From Agrobacterium tumefaciens (lineage in GTDB: Bacteria; Pseudomonadota; Alphaproteobacteria; Rhizobiales; Rhizobiaceae), in the NCBI RefSeq assembly GCF_000834635.1, contig NZ_JXQV01000054.1, positions 1 through 64,000 of the forward strand: a DNA stretch of 64,000 nucleotides, given 5' to 3'. How positions within the stretch are numbered: position 1 is the first letter of the stretch; each line of letters starts with the position of its first letter. The notes under the pieces are model-generated. The model worked only from the letters and a program-made list of their open reading frames with translations. It was not told where the DNA came from and ran no database searches. This document shows positions 18,551 through 27,872 of the stretch, in pieces. A program made the translations under genes and the position numbers.

Positions 18551-20605
18551 TCACAATTCGAGTTCCAAACCCTCCTCCCCTTGTGCAGGAACCGAACAGC
18601 AAATCAGCGCCTCGCCATCTACGACCGCATAGCTGGGGTCGGAGAGATAACTGACGTCTCCCTTGACGATCTTCGTTCGGCAATCCCCGCAATTGCCAGC
18701 TCGGCAGCCATAAGGTGGGTTGAGGCCACTTTGCTCTGCAAGTTCCAGCAAGGAGCCGCCGTCCGGCTTCCATTGCGCCTGTTTTGAAGATTGTGTGAAG
18801 ACGACGGGCGTCGGAACCGAATGGGCAGGCTTGCGCGGCTTCGCCGATACGTCAACGGCGTAGTCGCGCTTCAGGCCGGAGGGGCCGAACGCCTCCGCAT
18901 GGATGCGACCGTCTGCGATGTTCAGCCCGCGGAGCCCGTCATACATCGACTGCATGAAGGACGACGGTCCGCAGATGTAGAAGTCATAGTCGCCGAATGG
19001 CAACTTTGCCTTCAACAGCGTCATGTCGATGCGGCCGACTGCATCAAAAAGGCCGTCGCCATCGACATCGGGCGCACCGAGCACCTTGATGTCCCGAACG
19101 GTCCCTTCGCTACGCGCAACCAATTCGCCGATTTCGCGGTCGAATGCTCTTTCGGCAGAGGTGCGCGACGACCTGAACAGCCATACCTGACGGCGATAGC
19201 GCGTTCTGTCACCTGTATGGACGACATGACGCAGCATCGACAGCAAGGGCGTAATGCCGATGCCAGCTGCAAGGAGCACGGCCGGACGAGTGCGTTCTGT
19301 TGCATCGATGGTGAACGCTCCGGCTGGGGATAGCGCTTCGATCTCGTCGCCTTCCCGCATTTTATGCAGGAGTGTGGATGCCCGGCCTTCGCGCTTTACA
19401 CTCAGCCTGTAGAAGCCGTCCGAAGGAGCACTGGATATTGTATAGCTGCGGCGGATTGTTTCCGTCCCATCCGTGATGCTGATCGGAAGATGCTGGCCTG
19501 CCAGATGCGGGATGACAGCCTCGTCATCGGCCGGCGCAAGGTGCAGCGAACGGATCGTCGAGCTTTCCTCGATGGTTCGCTCAACGCGAAAGCGCCTCCA
19601 GGTTTTTGCCAGGGCTGCGACCTTCAACCGGCTTGCGGCCTCGCGCCAGTCTCCCGTCATCAAGCCGCTTGGCGACATGCCATCTTGGAGAAAGCTCCAG
19701 CGCAGCGGCAGTGCATCTTTGCGCAGCACCACCTTTTCCGGCATGACGCGCCAAAGACGCTCGGCGCCCTCGAAGGCCGCGATCTCGGGCGAGTCCAGTA
19801 TGATCTCGACGCTGCCAGCGATCTGCAGCATGTCGCGCGTCTCATGATCGACAAATAGTAGTCCGGCACGCGGGTTGACGGCGAAATTGCCAAGTGTGTT
19901 GAAGAACAGATTGCCGTTGAAATCCGGCACAGTCAGGCCACCATCGGCATCGACACGAACGAAACCGCGTCGGCCACCACGATGGGAGACATCCACCTGC
20001 CGTCCTTCACCCTCTAGGTCCACATAGGACGCCACGAAGAAAGTGTCGGCGGCTTCGATAAGGCCACACTGATGTGCGTCGAGCCGATCTGAAACAATCA
20101 CTTCGGAAGACTGTCGCGTTGCCGGATCGCGCACGAAGCTGAACTGACGATGCTGGATGTAGCGCGGACAGTTGCCGAAGCTTTGTCCGACAGCAACGGA
20201 AAAACGGTCGCTGCTGCTGCGCACGACCGTACCGTTCATCCGGTTGCGTCGACGCGTGATGAGATCGACGCCGACCAGACCGATCGGGTCGCCGTCGTTC
20301 ATCCCGGCTTCGGCGGGATCATCGGGATCACTGGCGGCATCGATGCTGAGAGTCAGGGGATCGGGCGCCTGCAGAAAGCCCGGCCGTCCGCTGCGGATCG
20401 TCGCCCATGGAGTGCCCTCGCCATCGACAGTTCCGATGACGATGAACGGCAGCATCGGATAGAACTCCCTATGCTGATCAAGCATGAACCTGCGCAAAAC
20501 CTGACGCCCGACGGGGTCCATTTGTTCCAGCACCCCGGCGTGGCGCTGTATTTGCAGTTCCCCCGCATGCCAAGGTGACGATGGTGAGAGTTCTTCAACA
20601 GGCAT
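18551..20605 (-). CDS. Fused PNPOx-like flavoprotein, ferredoxin reductase and 2Fe-2S ferredoxin
   Basis: 684 residues, three parts. Residues 1 to about 315 form a split-barrel flavin-nucleotide (pyridoxamine phosphate oxidase-like) domain (FYPMLPFIVIGTVDGEGTPW). From about 320 to 560 comes an FNR-type reductase with the FAD motif RRSYTISSAP and an NAD-binding loop (VLLAAGIGITPLLSML). The last 90 residues are a plant-type ferredoxin with the cluster cysteines in YGCRAGNCGDCRTK and a final CCSVP. It should carry electrons from NAD(P)H through FAD to the Fe-S cluster and perhaps the N-terminal flavin. Substrate unknown. Start and length fit the family; it stands alone. Confidence 0.85.
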   Translation of the reverse strand: MPVEELSPSSPWHAGELQIQRHAGVLEQMDPVGRQVLRRFMLDQHREFYPMLPFIVIGTVDGEGTPWATIRSGRPGFLQAPDPLTLSIDAASDPDDPAEAGMNDGDPIGLVGVDLITRRRNRMNGTVVRSSSDRFSVAVGQSFGNCPRYIQHRQFSFVRDPATRQSSEVIVSDRLDAHQCGLIEAADTFFVASYVDLEGEGRQVDVSHRGGRRGFVRVDADGGLTVPDFNGNLFFNTLGNFAVNPRAGLLFVDHETRDMLQIAGSVEIILDSPEIAAFEGAERLWRVMPEKVVLRKDALPLRWSFLQDGMSPSGLMTGDWREAASRLKVAALAKTWRRFRVERTIEESSTIRSLHLAPADDEAVIPHLAGQHLPISITDGTETIRRSYTISSAPSDGFYRLSVKREGRASTLLHKMREGDEIEALSPAGAFTIDATERTRPAVLLAAGIGITPLLSMLRHVVHTGDRTRYRRQVWLFRSSRTSAERAFDREIGELVARSEGTVRDIKVLGAPDVDGDGLFDAVGRIDMTLLKAKLPFGDYDFYICGPSSFMQSMYDGLRGLNIADGRIHAEAFGPSGLKRDYAVDVSAKPRKPAHSVPTPVVFTQSSKQAQWKPDGGSLLELAEQSGLNPPYGCRAGNCGDCRTKIVKGDVSYLSDPSYAVVDGEALICCSVPAQGEEGLELEL

Positions 20606-20658
20606 TCGAACCTCCTATGGGAACGACGGCCGGGCCAGCACTCGGCCGCAAAGCTATG

Positions 20659-21270
20659 TCAGACTGCGAGGCCAATGGCCGTTTTAGGGAGGGCGACGAA
20701 GCCGGGCAAAGCTTCGATCCGGGCCAACCAGTGACGGACCTCCGGGTACGGCGTCAGATCGACATTGCCCTCAGGTGCGCCAGCGATGTAGCTGTAGAGC
20801 GCGATATCCGCGATGGTCGGTGTATTGCCGATGATAAAACGGTGATTTTCGAGTTCGGCATTAATGAGGCCGAGAACCCGGTGAGCGCGGGCAATCACTT
20901 CGTCGGCGCGGAAGTCTGCTCCGAATACCGTGATCAGGCGGGCCGCGCATGGGCCATACGAAATTTCTCCGGCGGCCACGGAAAGCCACTTCTGTATCTT
21001 TGCGACAGAGGCGAGATCATCGGGCATCCAGTCCTTGCGGCCAAGCTTCGTGGCAACATAGGCCAGGATAGCATTGGAATCGTTGACGATGATATCCCCA
21101 TCGACGAGTACCGGCACTTGGCCGAATGGGTTGAGCTTCAGGAATTCCGGCGTCTTGTGCTCGCCGTTCGCCAGATCGAGGTCGATGATCTCAGCTTTGA
21201 CGTTCAGCAAAGAAAGAAAAAGACGGGCGCGATGCGCATGGCCCGAAAGCGGGAAGTGATAGAGTTTCAT
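20659..21270 (-). CDS. Glutathione S-transferase
   Basis: 203 residues from ATG at 21268-21270, chosen because AGGGAG lies just upstream and the product begins [20 protein letters not shown], a standard GST thioredoxin-fold start. The cis-proline and SNAIL-type glutathione site appear as [11 protein letters not shown] and [11 protein letters not shown]. The helical domain follows ([20 protein letters not shown] region). It conjugates glutathione to an unknown electrophile. It is divergent from a LysR regulator 120 bases away, the usual control arrangement. Confidence 0.88.
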   Translation of the reverse strand: MKLYHFPLSGHAHRARLFLSLLNVKAEIIDLDLANGEHKTPEFLKLNPFGQVPVLVDGDIIVNDSNAILAYVATKLGRKDWMPDDLASVAKIQKWLSVAAGEISYGPCAARLITVFGADFRADEVIARAHRVLGLINAELENHRFIIGNTPTIADIALYSYIAGAPEGNVDLTPYPEVRHWLARIEALPGFVALPKTAIGLAV

Positions 21271-21390
21271 GGTTTGCTCCCTTGAGGTTCGGACACATTC
21301 ATCCAGTAACGTGAGAAACCTAGCGGGAACCATATTTTTAGAGTAGACGGTTATATATGTAACCACCCTCTCGATTCATGGAAGGCAAAG

Positions 21391-22284
21391 ATGGATCGTC
21401 TCGACGCCATGGGTGTTCTCTTGTCAGTGGTGGAACATGGTAGCCTTTCCGCCGCGTCGCGCGCATTGCACTCGCCGCTACCGACAGTCAGCCGCAAGAT
21501 CTCAGAGTTGGAGAGCCTTCTCGGCGTTCGCCTGTTCACCCGCACCAGCCGCAGGATCCTGCTCACAGAGGCCGGAGAGAGTTATGTCGTTGCGGCTCGT
21601 GAAATTCTGGGACGGGTGGAGGAAGCCGAACGCCGCGCTACCGGAGAATACGTTGCCCCAAAGGGCGATCTGACAATGACGGCGCCAATCGTCTTCGGCC
21701 GCCTGCATGTCCTGCCAGTCGTCACGGATTTTCTGAAAGCCTTTCCGGACATCAACATTAACCTGATTATGAGCGACCGGCCGATCAGCCTTGCCGACGA
21801 ACATATCGATGTCGCGCTGCGCATCAGCCGCCTTTCGGACAGCAGCCTGATGGCTATCCGCCTCGGCTCCACCCGCACCACCGTCTATGCCAATCCCGAC
21901 TATCTGAAGCGGCATTCCCATCCATCGCATCCTGACGAACTCAAGCAACACGATTGCATCGCGTTCGAAGGCGTGCTTTCGTCGCGGTTCTGGACATTCC
22001 ACGACGGCGCAAAAGATATCGCGGTGCCGATCCGGACACGCCTTTCCGTCAACACGGCGGAAGCTGCGGTCGATGCTGCGGCATCCGGTCTCGGCATCAC
22101 GCGGGTCATGGCCTATCAAGCGAAGCGCGCAGTCGATGCCGGCTTACTGGTGCCGCTGCTGGACGATTTCGAACGAGAGGCGTCACCAATCCATCTCGTC
22201 CATCTATCGGACGGCCTTATGCCGCTGAAACTCAGGACGTTTCTGGACTTTGCGACGCCACGGCTGAGGGCACTGTTGAAATAG
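21391..22284 (+). CDS. LysR-family regulator divergent from the GST gene
   Basis: 297 residues. N-terminal winged helix-turn-helix MDRLDAMGVLLSVVEHGSLS then AASRALHSPLPTVSRKISEL, followed by a LysR substrate domain (LTMTAPIVFGRLHVLPVVTD, ASGLGITRVMAYQ). GGAAGG before the ATG is a good ribosome-binding site. It most likely regulates the divergent GST and itself from the 120-base shared spacer. The effector is not readable. Confidence 0.9.
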   Translation: MDRLDAMGVLLSVVEHGSLSAASRALHSPLPTVSRKISELESLLGVRLFTRTSRRILLTEAGESYVVAAREILGRVEEAERRATGEYVAPKGDLTMTAPIVFGRLHVLPVVTDFLKAFPDININLIMSDRPISLADEHIDVALRISRLSDSSLMAIRLGSTRTTVYANPDYLKRHSHPSHPDELKQHDCIAFEGVLSSRFWTFHDGAKDIAVPIRTRLSVNTAEAAVDAAASGLGITRVMAYQAKRAVDAGLLVPLLDDFEREASPIHLVHLSDGLMPLKLRTFLDFATPRLRALLK

Positions 22285-22320
22285 ATAAATCATGTCTAAA
22301 AAGGGTGGCTTAGCTGAAGG

Positions 22321-23772
22321 TCAGCCTGCACGACGTCGATTAAGCTGACGCATAAAGCGTTCTTTAACTCCGCTGGGTCGCTCGGGGTCAGCCATTTTGG
22401 ATTCTGCAAATAGCTCTTCGTCGGCTGTTAAATCACGCATTGGCACATTTACCAGCCCACGACCATTCTTCCGGTTCAGAGTATTGATCGCCTGTATAAC
22501 CGAGCCGTTTTTCTCGATTTCAAGGTTCAGGTCTTTCTGGTCGCAGCCGACGTGCTCGGCGATCAGCCCGTTGCGGTGCTCGATAATTTTGGCCGACAAT
22601 ATTTTTTGATCCAGGCGAGCTTCGATAACGATATCACATTCAGTATCGTATCCCATTGAGCGATTGTTGAGATTTGCGGAACCAATCTTGATCAGGCGAT
22701 CGTCTGAAACCATGACTTTGGCGTGAACATAGATCGGAGTCCTTTTATCGTTGACCGGATACATCAACAGGAAACGTCCGTGGTGATCCGATTCCTGAAC
22801 GAGCTTCATCAGGCGGATACGCGCAGAATCCATTGCTTTTGATTCCAGCCACCCTTCAGCTCCCTCCGGGTTGATCAGAATAATCTCGGGGCCGTTGGCT
22901 TCTTGCAGCCTCATCGCAATGGCTTCGGCAATCTTGCGAGACGCGAAGTATTGGCTTTCAATGTAGAGGCATTTTTTTGTTGAGGCGATGATCGCAAGCT
23001 TAGCGGCCTCGATCTCAGATATCTGGGGCTGCTTATCGAATTCCGGTAGTGTCCGCACAATGGCAACCGAGATGTCGCGAAAGTCGACCTCGAGTTCATC
23101 GGGCCATGGGTCGGACGCGACTGAGACAGGCTCTAATTTCTCTGCGGTCGCCAGTTCCCATCGTGTTCTGGCGAGTTGGCCGAGTGCAGCTGCAGCTTGG
23201 CCGGAGATACAGCTTGTCACGTCATGCCAGGGGCCTTGAGAAAACCCCAGCGGGGAGCGCCGGCGTTTGTCGTTTTCGAGGTGCTCTCGCGTATCCCAAC
23301 GGCCAACCGTCATATCGATGCCGCCGCAAAACGCGACGCTGTCGTCGATAACAAGGAGTTTCATGTGGTGGGCTGATAGCGGTGGATGGGCGCTATCGAG
23401 TTTCAACTGCACCCGTTTAGAGAACAGCCACCGCAGAATGTAAAACGGCGTCTCACCCCTCGTGATCGAGTTGATAAGGCCCACGTCCCATTTGAGAATG
23501 CGCACGTCTAGATCATCGCGGCGTTTTGCCAACCAATTGAGGAAGTTGCCGAGTTTCTCCGGCGCTTCGTCTTCCGCTTCGCCAGGCACGAGATCGATAC
23601 GGCTATCAAAATCCCAACCGACCATAAAGATCGACCGTTTTGCTTTGAGCATTGCATTGCGGGCATGCATGAAAAAAGCCGCGGCATCAACGACGACGGA
23701 TACGCGATCCGCATCGGCAATCTTCCAGCAGGTTTCGCCTTCTACGAGTACAGACGTCATTACAGGCCTCAT
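22321..23772 (-). CDS. Phospholipase D-like protein (cardiolipin synthase-related)
   Basis: 483 residues with two HKD catalytic motifs: HHMKLLVIDDSVAFCGGID, with an extended first motif, and HAKVMVSDDRLIKIGSANLN, both followed by the conserved G-G/S-x-N region. Members transfer or hydrolyse phosphatidyl groups. No N-terminal transmembrane pair is present, unlike classical cardiolipin synthase, so the protein is probably cytosolic or peripheral. An alternative start four codons in (MTSVLVEGETCW) is equally likely. It ends 36 bases from the convergent LysR gene. Confidence 0.87.
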   Translation of the reverse strand: MRPVMTSVLVEGETCWKIADADRVSVVVDAAAFFMHARNAMLKAKRSIFMVGWDFDSRIDLVPGEAEDEAPEKLGNFLNWLAKRRDDLDVRILKWDVGLINSITRGETPFYILRWLFSKRVQLKLDSAHPPLSAHHMKLLVIDDSVAFCGGIDMTVGRWDTREHLENDKRRRSPLGFSQGPWHDVTSCISGQAAAALGQLARTRWELATAEKLEPVSVASDPWPDELEVDFRDISVAIVRTLPEFDKQPQISEIEAAKLAIIASTKKCLYIESQYFASRKIAEAIAMRLQEANGPEIILINPEGAEGWLESKAMDSARIRLMKLVQESDHHGRFLLMYPVNDKRTPIYVHAKVMVSDDRLIKIGSANLNNRSMGYDTECDIVIEARLDQKILSAKIIEHRNGLIAEHVGCDQKDLNLEIEKNGSVIQAINTLNRKNGRGLVNVPMRDLTADEELFAESKMADPERPSGVKERFMRQLNRRRAG

Positions 23773-23932
23773 GTATCTTCTACAGCGCGGTATAGGCCGG
23801 AATGCTCCGTGGCAACAGCTTAATTTCTTACAGCAAGTTCCGTTTGACCACCTCTTGGTCCAACCCGCACACTATGGGATTTGCCGACGAACCGGCGTCC
23901 ACCGTAGCGGAAACGCTGTTGGCAATCGGTCG

Positions 23933-24398
23933 CTAAATTGAGGTAACAGTATAGCTGGTGATTGCGGACCCGCCATTGCTGGCCGGTGCGGTGAAGGCAA
24001 CGTCGGCCTCACCATCGCCAGTCGTCGCGGTGCCAATCACTGGTGCGCCCGGCTTGCCTGCTGGAACGGCAAGAGTGTAGGTTGCGATGTTTGTCGCAAG
24101 GGCGGCATCGGTTGCCGCGATTGTGAAGCTGTGGTTCCTCACAGTCGATGCCGTACCGGAAAATGTGCCCGTTGTTGTATATACCGCCAAGCCATCCGCC
24201 AGCGTACCGGAGACGAGCATATAGGTATAGGTTCCTGATCCACCCGAGGCCGTCACCGTCTGGCTAGGCGGTTCCAACCACGCCACCCGTCAATGCGCAA
24301 GCCGGCGGAGAGAATGTGAACCCGGCATAGGCGTAGCCGTTTGCGAGGGTGGCTGACGTGATCAGGGTGGTGAGACATGCGATTATGAACCGGAGCAC
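23933..24398 (-). pseudogene. Broken adhesin-like gene (signal peptide, Ig-like and FN3 fragment)
   Basis: A GTG at 24396-24398 opens a good signal peptide, LRFIIACLTTLITSATLANG ending YAYA, then FTFSPPACALTGGVVGTA and a stop. One frame over, the text resumes SQTVTASGGSGTYTYMLVSG, a putative-Ig repeat of the type found in bacterial autotransporters and adhesins, then the FN3-like APVIGTATTGDGEADVAFTA and PASNGGSAITSYTVTSI, stop 23933-23935. Intact relatives are much longer, so the gene lost its reading frame near 24275 and nearly all of its 3' part. Not likely functional. Confidence 0.7.
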
Positions 24399-24968
24399 GG
24401 GTTCGTAGATCGTTCAATCCAAAACAGACAGAGCTTCTGCTCACATTAAGAAAACTCATATAAGTACAAAATCTACGGACTGCATTCCTGGTAATCCCCG
24501 CGCAATAAGGCCGCGACACTTGTCATATTGATAACAACTGCCCGCCGCCCTCATAAATAGCGAGCCCCACAGATCGACCGTGAACGGAGCTTTATTCTAT
24601 CTAATACAGATCCTCAATACGCAACCATAACGCGTTCGCAATCTAGCAGCCCGACGAGGTCGAGATCGGGAACGTGGCGGATCGTCCCGCCGCACAGGAT
24701 TATGTTAGTGCCGCGGTGCCAAACGGACGGCCTCTTATGTGCTCGAGGGTCACCGCGATGGACTCACGATCTCCCTTTCGTCTCTCGACAACGTTGCGAA
24801 CAAAACTTGACGCTTTCCCAGTTCTTCTCCCACTTCTTTCGCCATGAAAACGGTCTTCCGCAAACCGGGCAAATCTTTGAAGGCAGGTTTGATTTATCGC
24901 GACGCTTCGGCATCCGTTATTCCAGAAAGTTTTCACTGATGAACCTAACCATGCCGGTTATGGCCAAT
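24399..24968. other. Gene-poor stretch of about 570 bases
   Basis: Open frames here on both strands have unnatural composition and no recognisable motif. The stretch 24780-24960 has weakly coding-like text on either strand but no family. I see no RNA gene or repeat. It may be decayed sequence following the broken adhesin gene. Confidence 0.4.
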
Positions 24969-25343
24969 TCAATCTGACGGTAGCGTTCGTGCGGTCAACT
25001 TGTGTCCGTCCGGATCTCGGAGATAGGCCACGAACGAGCCGTTCGGACGTTCAGACGGCGGCGTCTCGATCGATTCCCCCCCGTGGCTGGTCCCGGCGTC
25101 GTGCCATGCTTTCACATGCTCTTGACTGCTAGCAACTAGGCCGATCGTTCCGCCATTGGCGACGGTCGCTGGCTTCCCATCGATGGGCGTCGTGAACATA
25201 AGACGGCTGCCGTTATGAATGTAAACAAGTCTGCCTCGATCATCGATTGTGCCTGGCTTACCTCCTAGAGCAGTAAAGGTCGCATCGTAAAAGGCTTTCG
25301 ACTGGTCGAGGTGGTTGCTGCCGATCATCACGTGGGTAAACAT
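24969..25343 (-). CDS. VOC (glyoxalase/bleomycin resistance) family protein
   Basis: 124 residues, one complete vicinal-oxygen-chelate unit pair: MFTHVMIGSNHLDQSKAFYD at the start, the central AFYDATFTALGG, and the ending YLRDPDGHKLTARTL, where a conserved metal-binding or structural D-P-D-G-H lies. Proteins of this type bind metals and small electrophiles or act as resistance binders. The specific substrate is unknown. Length is normal for a one-subunit VOC protein. Confidence 0.85.
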   Translation of the reverse strand: MFTHVMIGSNHLDQSKAFYDATFTALGGKPGTIDDRGRLVYIHNGSRLMFTTPIDGKPATVANGGTIGLVASSQEHVKAWHDAGTSHGGESIETPPSERPNGSFVAYLRDPDGHKLTARTLPSD

Positions 25344-25509
25344 TGATCGTCTCCTGTCACCGGTTGCTTGCTAATAAGGCCGAGATTTAACAGCTAAGCG
25401 ACGCCAAGTCTCGGAGCCATCATGTCGGAAGAACCCGAATCGACTTCACGAGAGTTCTGGTGCAGACATAATGGAATTATTTGACGATATTGGGTGTAAC
25501 AGGATCGGC

Positions 25510-26202
25510 ATGAAGACGATCGGGATACTCGGAGGCATGTCCGCCGCCTCCACGCAAATCTACTATCGTGAGCTTTGCCGGATGACGCGAGACCGTCTCG
25601 GAGGGCTTCATTCGCCTGAATTGCTCATCCGTTCGCTTGATTTCGCTACGATAGAGACCCTCCAAGCATCGGGAAGATGGGACGACGCAGGCGACATTCT
25701 GAGCCGGGAGGCGAAGGCCTTGGAGCGTGGCGGTGCAGATTTCATCATCCTTGCGACAAACACGATGCACAAGCTTGCGGATGCGATGATGCATGGCGTC
25801 TCTATTCCGATGCTGCATATTGCAGACGCGACCGCCTCGCGCATCAAGAAGCAGGATTTGCGAAGGCCTGGCCTCATTGCCACTGCATTCACAATGGAGC
25901 AATCATTCTATGTAGACCGGCTGAAAGCGGCGGGTCTTTCTCATCTCGTCCCGGATGCGTCCGACCGAGCCGAGACCCATCGGATTATCTACGAAGAGCT
26001 CTGCCGTAATGTCGTTACGGAGCAAAGCAGAACTGCTTATCGCGGAATTGCCGCGCGTCTCGTCGAGCGCGGCGCTGACTGCCTGATTCTTGGCTGTACC
26101 GAAGTCGGCATGTTGCTCAATCAAGATGTCGTGTCGGTGCCCGTGTTCGATACCACGCTGATTCATTGTGAGGCAGCGCTCACCATGGCGCTGGAGGATT
26201 AG
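25510..26202 (+). CDS. Aspartate/glutamate racemase family protein
   Basis: 230 residues from ATG 25510, chosen because family members start MKTIGILGGMS; an upstream ATG adds 13 unconserved residues. The two catalytic positions are Thr in ILATNTMHK (the first acid/base residue, Cys in most racemases) and Cys in ILGCTEVGML. The Thr/Cys pairing is known from the YgeA-type broad-range or L-specific branch. It would interconvert or isomerise an acidic amino acid in the cytoplasm. It is a single gene with no clear partners. Confidence 0.85.
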   Translation: MKTIGILGGMSAASTQIYYRELCRMTRDRLGGLHSPELLIRSLDFATIETLQASGRWDDAGDILSREAKALERGGADFIILATNTMHKLADAMMHGVSIPMLHIADATASRIKKQDLRRPGLIATAFTMEQSFYVDRLKAAGLSHLVPDASDRAETHRIIYEELCRNVVTEQSRTAYRGIAARLVERGADCLILGCTEVGMLLNQDVVSVPVFDTTLIHCEAALTMALED

Positions 26203-26434
26203 CTTTTTCCTCTAACTCAATGAAAGTTCCGACTTTCCAACTTCAGCATATTGATGTGCAGATCTCGCACTTATCCCGAGCCGGATACTATGCCGAGCCC
26301 GTTCTCCAAAGTCCGAGATTTCCGGCAAACGCGCCTGGCAAACTCGGCATAATATCTCGCACTGAAAGGCAGGATTTGGCCCTAAGCAGACGTTACGTCA
26401 CTCTCTTGACCATCGAACATTTCAACTCTATTCG

Positions 26435-26466
26435 TCATTTAAACATTTCCAGAATGGTTTAAATGA
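26435..26466 (+). promoter_or_regulatory. Likely ArsR operator overlapping the arsR start codon
   Basis: TCATTTAAAC at 26435-26444 and GTTTAAATGA at 26457-26466 are a perfect inverted repeat with a 12-base spacer, itself nearly symmetric (CATTTCCAGAATG). The right arm includes the arsR ATG. A plausible promoter, TTGACC (26406-26411) and TATTCG (26429-26434) 17 bases apart, lies just upstream, so a bound repressor would block initiation and perhaps translation. Classic autoregulation layout. Confidence 0.65.
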
Positions 26467-26846
26467 TGGACGAGAAGAATGCACTCAGCGGGTTCGCCGC
26501 AATCGCTCAAGAGACACGCCTTAGGATCATCCGACTTCTTGTCACCGCAGGGGCGAATGGAATGGCAGCGGGTGCGATCACAGAGGCATTAGCAACTGCT
26601 TCTGCGCCACGGGTCTCCTTTCATCTCAACCATCTTGAGCATGCTGGTCTGATTGAAAGCCGCCGGGATGGCAGAAGCATCATCTACTCAGCGGTCTTTC
26701 CTGCACTGTCTGACCTTGTGGCCTTCCTGATGAAGGATTGCTGTTCCGGCCACTGTGAAGTCTGTGACCGGGCTATCGCTTTATTCGCCAAGTGCACTGG
26801 GCGACCGCAGAAAGTTGCCGAACCAAACCAGCTCGTTTGTGAGTGA
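26463..26846 (+). CDS. arsR: ArsR-family metalloid-responsive repressor
   Basis: 127 residues. Winged helix typical of ArsR: AIAQETRLRIIRLLVTAGAN, then HLNHLEHAGLIESRRDGRSI. The C-terminal end is rich in cysteine (DCCSGHCEVCDRA and a distal C), a likely arsenite-binding set, placed at the C-terminus rather than in the alpha-3 helix of classic E. coli ArsR. It overlaps the permease gene (GTGA) and would repress the pair until metalloid binds. Confidence 0.85.
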   Translation: MMDEKNALSGFAAIAQETRLRIIRLLVTAGANGMAAGAITEALATASAPRVSFHLNHLEHAGLIESRRDGRSIIYSAVFPALSDLVAFLMKDCCSGHCEVCDRAIALFAKCTGRPQKVAEPNQLVCE

Positions 26847-27820
26847 GATGCATGCATAATTTGCGAGAAACGCTGGAGAACCAGCAGATCAAAATCTATT
26901 TCGCGACTGTCGTCGCGGCAGGTCTTGTCGCTTACGCAATTCCGAGCGCAACGGTTTTGGAGGCTGCGATTAGCCCAGCGCTTGCCTTCATGCTTTTCGT
27001 TACCTTTCTTCAAGTTCCTATCGCGGAACTCGGGCGGGCATTCCTCCGTGTTCGTTTCCTTGGAACGTTGATGGCAGTAAATTTCGTGGCAATTCCTGTT
27101 CTGGTGCTTGGCCTAATCCAGTTCTTGCCGACCGACCCGATGATCCGCATCGGTGTGCTTCTGGTCTTGTTGACCCCGTGCATCGACTACGTGGTGACAT
27201 TCTCTCACCTGGGGCGAGCTGACGCGAAGCTGCTGTTAGCGGCAACTCCTGCCTTGCTGATAGCGCAGATGGCACTGTTGCCTGTGTATCTCAGACTGTT
27301 TCTCGGTGATGACGCTCACGGACTGGTGCAAATGGGACCATTCGTTCATGCGTTCGTATGGCTGATTGCAGTTCCCCTGATTGGCGCAGGTGTTTTGCAA
27401 CTGATCGCCGGGCGAAACGCATGCGCAGCGCGGCTGAGCGCCGGGCTTGGGCTCCTGCCCGTGCCAGCGACAGCACTTGTTCTATTTGTTGTCGTCGCTG
27501 GTGTCGTCCCGCAATTGGGTCTTGCTTTGGAAGGAGCGGTGCGGGCACTCCCGGTCTACCTAGCGTTCGCCGTCCTGGCTCCTGCCATCGCATGGTTCAT
27601 TGCACGATTGAATCGTCTCGATATTCCAGCAGCACGCGCTATCGCTTTCAGTGCAGGGACACGCAATTCACTGGTGGTACTTCCACTTGCATTTGCCATC
27701 CCCAATGCGATGCCGCTTCTTCCGGCGATTATCGTCACGCAAACGCTTGTCGAGCTTGTCAGCGAGCTTCTCTACATTCTAGTTATAGGCCGACTAGGGG
27801 ATCGAGCGGTCGCGGCCTGA
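26843..27820 (+). CDS. Arsenite permease-like membrane protein (Acr3/BASS superfamily)
   Basis: 325 residues, about ten membrane segments, for example ALAFMLFVTFLQVPIAELGR and LVLLTPCIDYVVTFSHLG. The Cys in LLTPC matches the conserved TM4 cysteine of Acr3 permeases. The final segments (NSLVVLPLAFAIPNAMPLLP) are typical of the bile-acid/arsenite family. It should export arsenite or a related oxyanion from the cytoplasm. Start is GTG 26843 overlapping the arsR stop, or ATG 26852. No arsC or arsH is adjacent. Confidence 0.8.
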   Translation: MRCMHNLRETLENQQIKIYFATVVAAGLVAYAIPSATVLEAAISPALAFMLFVTFLQVPIAELGRAFLRVRFLGTLMAVNFVAIPVLVLGLIQFLPTDPMIRIGVLLVLLTPCIDYVVTFSHLGRADAKLLLAATPALLIAQMALLPVYLRLFLGDDAHGLVQMGPFVHAFVWLIAVPLIGAGVLQLIAGRNACAARLSAGLGLLPVPATALVLFVVVAGVVPQLGLALEGAVRALPVYLAFAVLAPAIAWFIARLNRLDIPAARAIAFSAGTRNSLVVLPLAFAIPNAMPLLPAIIVTQTLVELVSELLYILVIGRLGDRAVAA

Positions 27821-27842
27821 TGTCCCCTTGTGGCGCGAGGGA

Positions 27843-27866
27843 GACCATCGGCGAACGCCGATGGTC
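27843..27866. terminator. Hairpin between convergent permease and integrase genes
   Basis: An 11-base perfect stem, GACCATCGGCG and CGCCGATGGTC, with a two-base AA loop, sits between the two stop codons (27820 and 27873). It is symmetric, so it can act on either transcript. No long T tract follows on either side, so it may be a weak or factor-dependent terminator. Confidence 0.55.
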
Positions 27867-27872
27867 AGAAGT

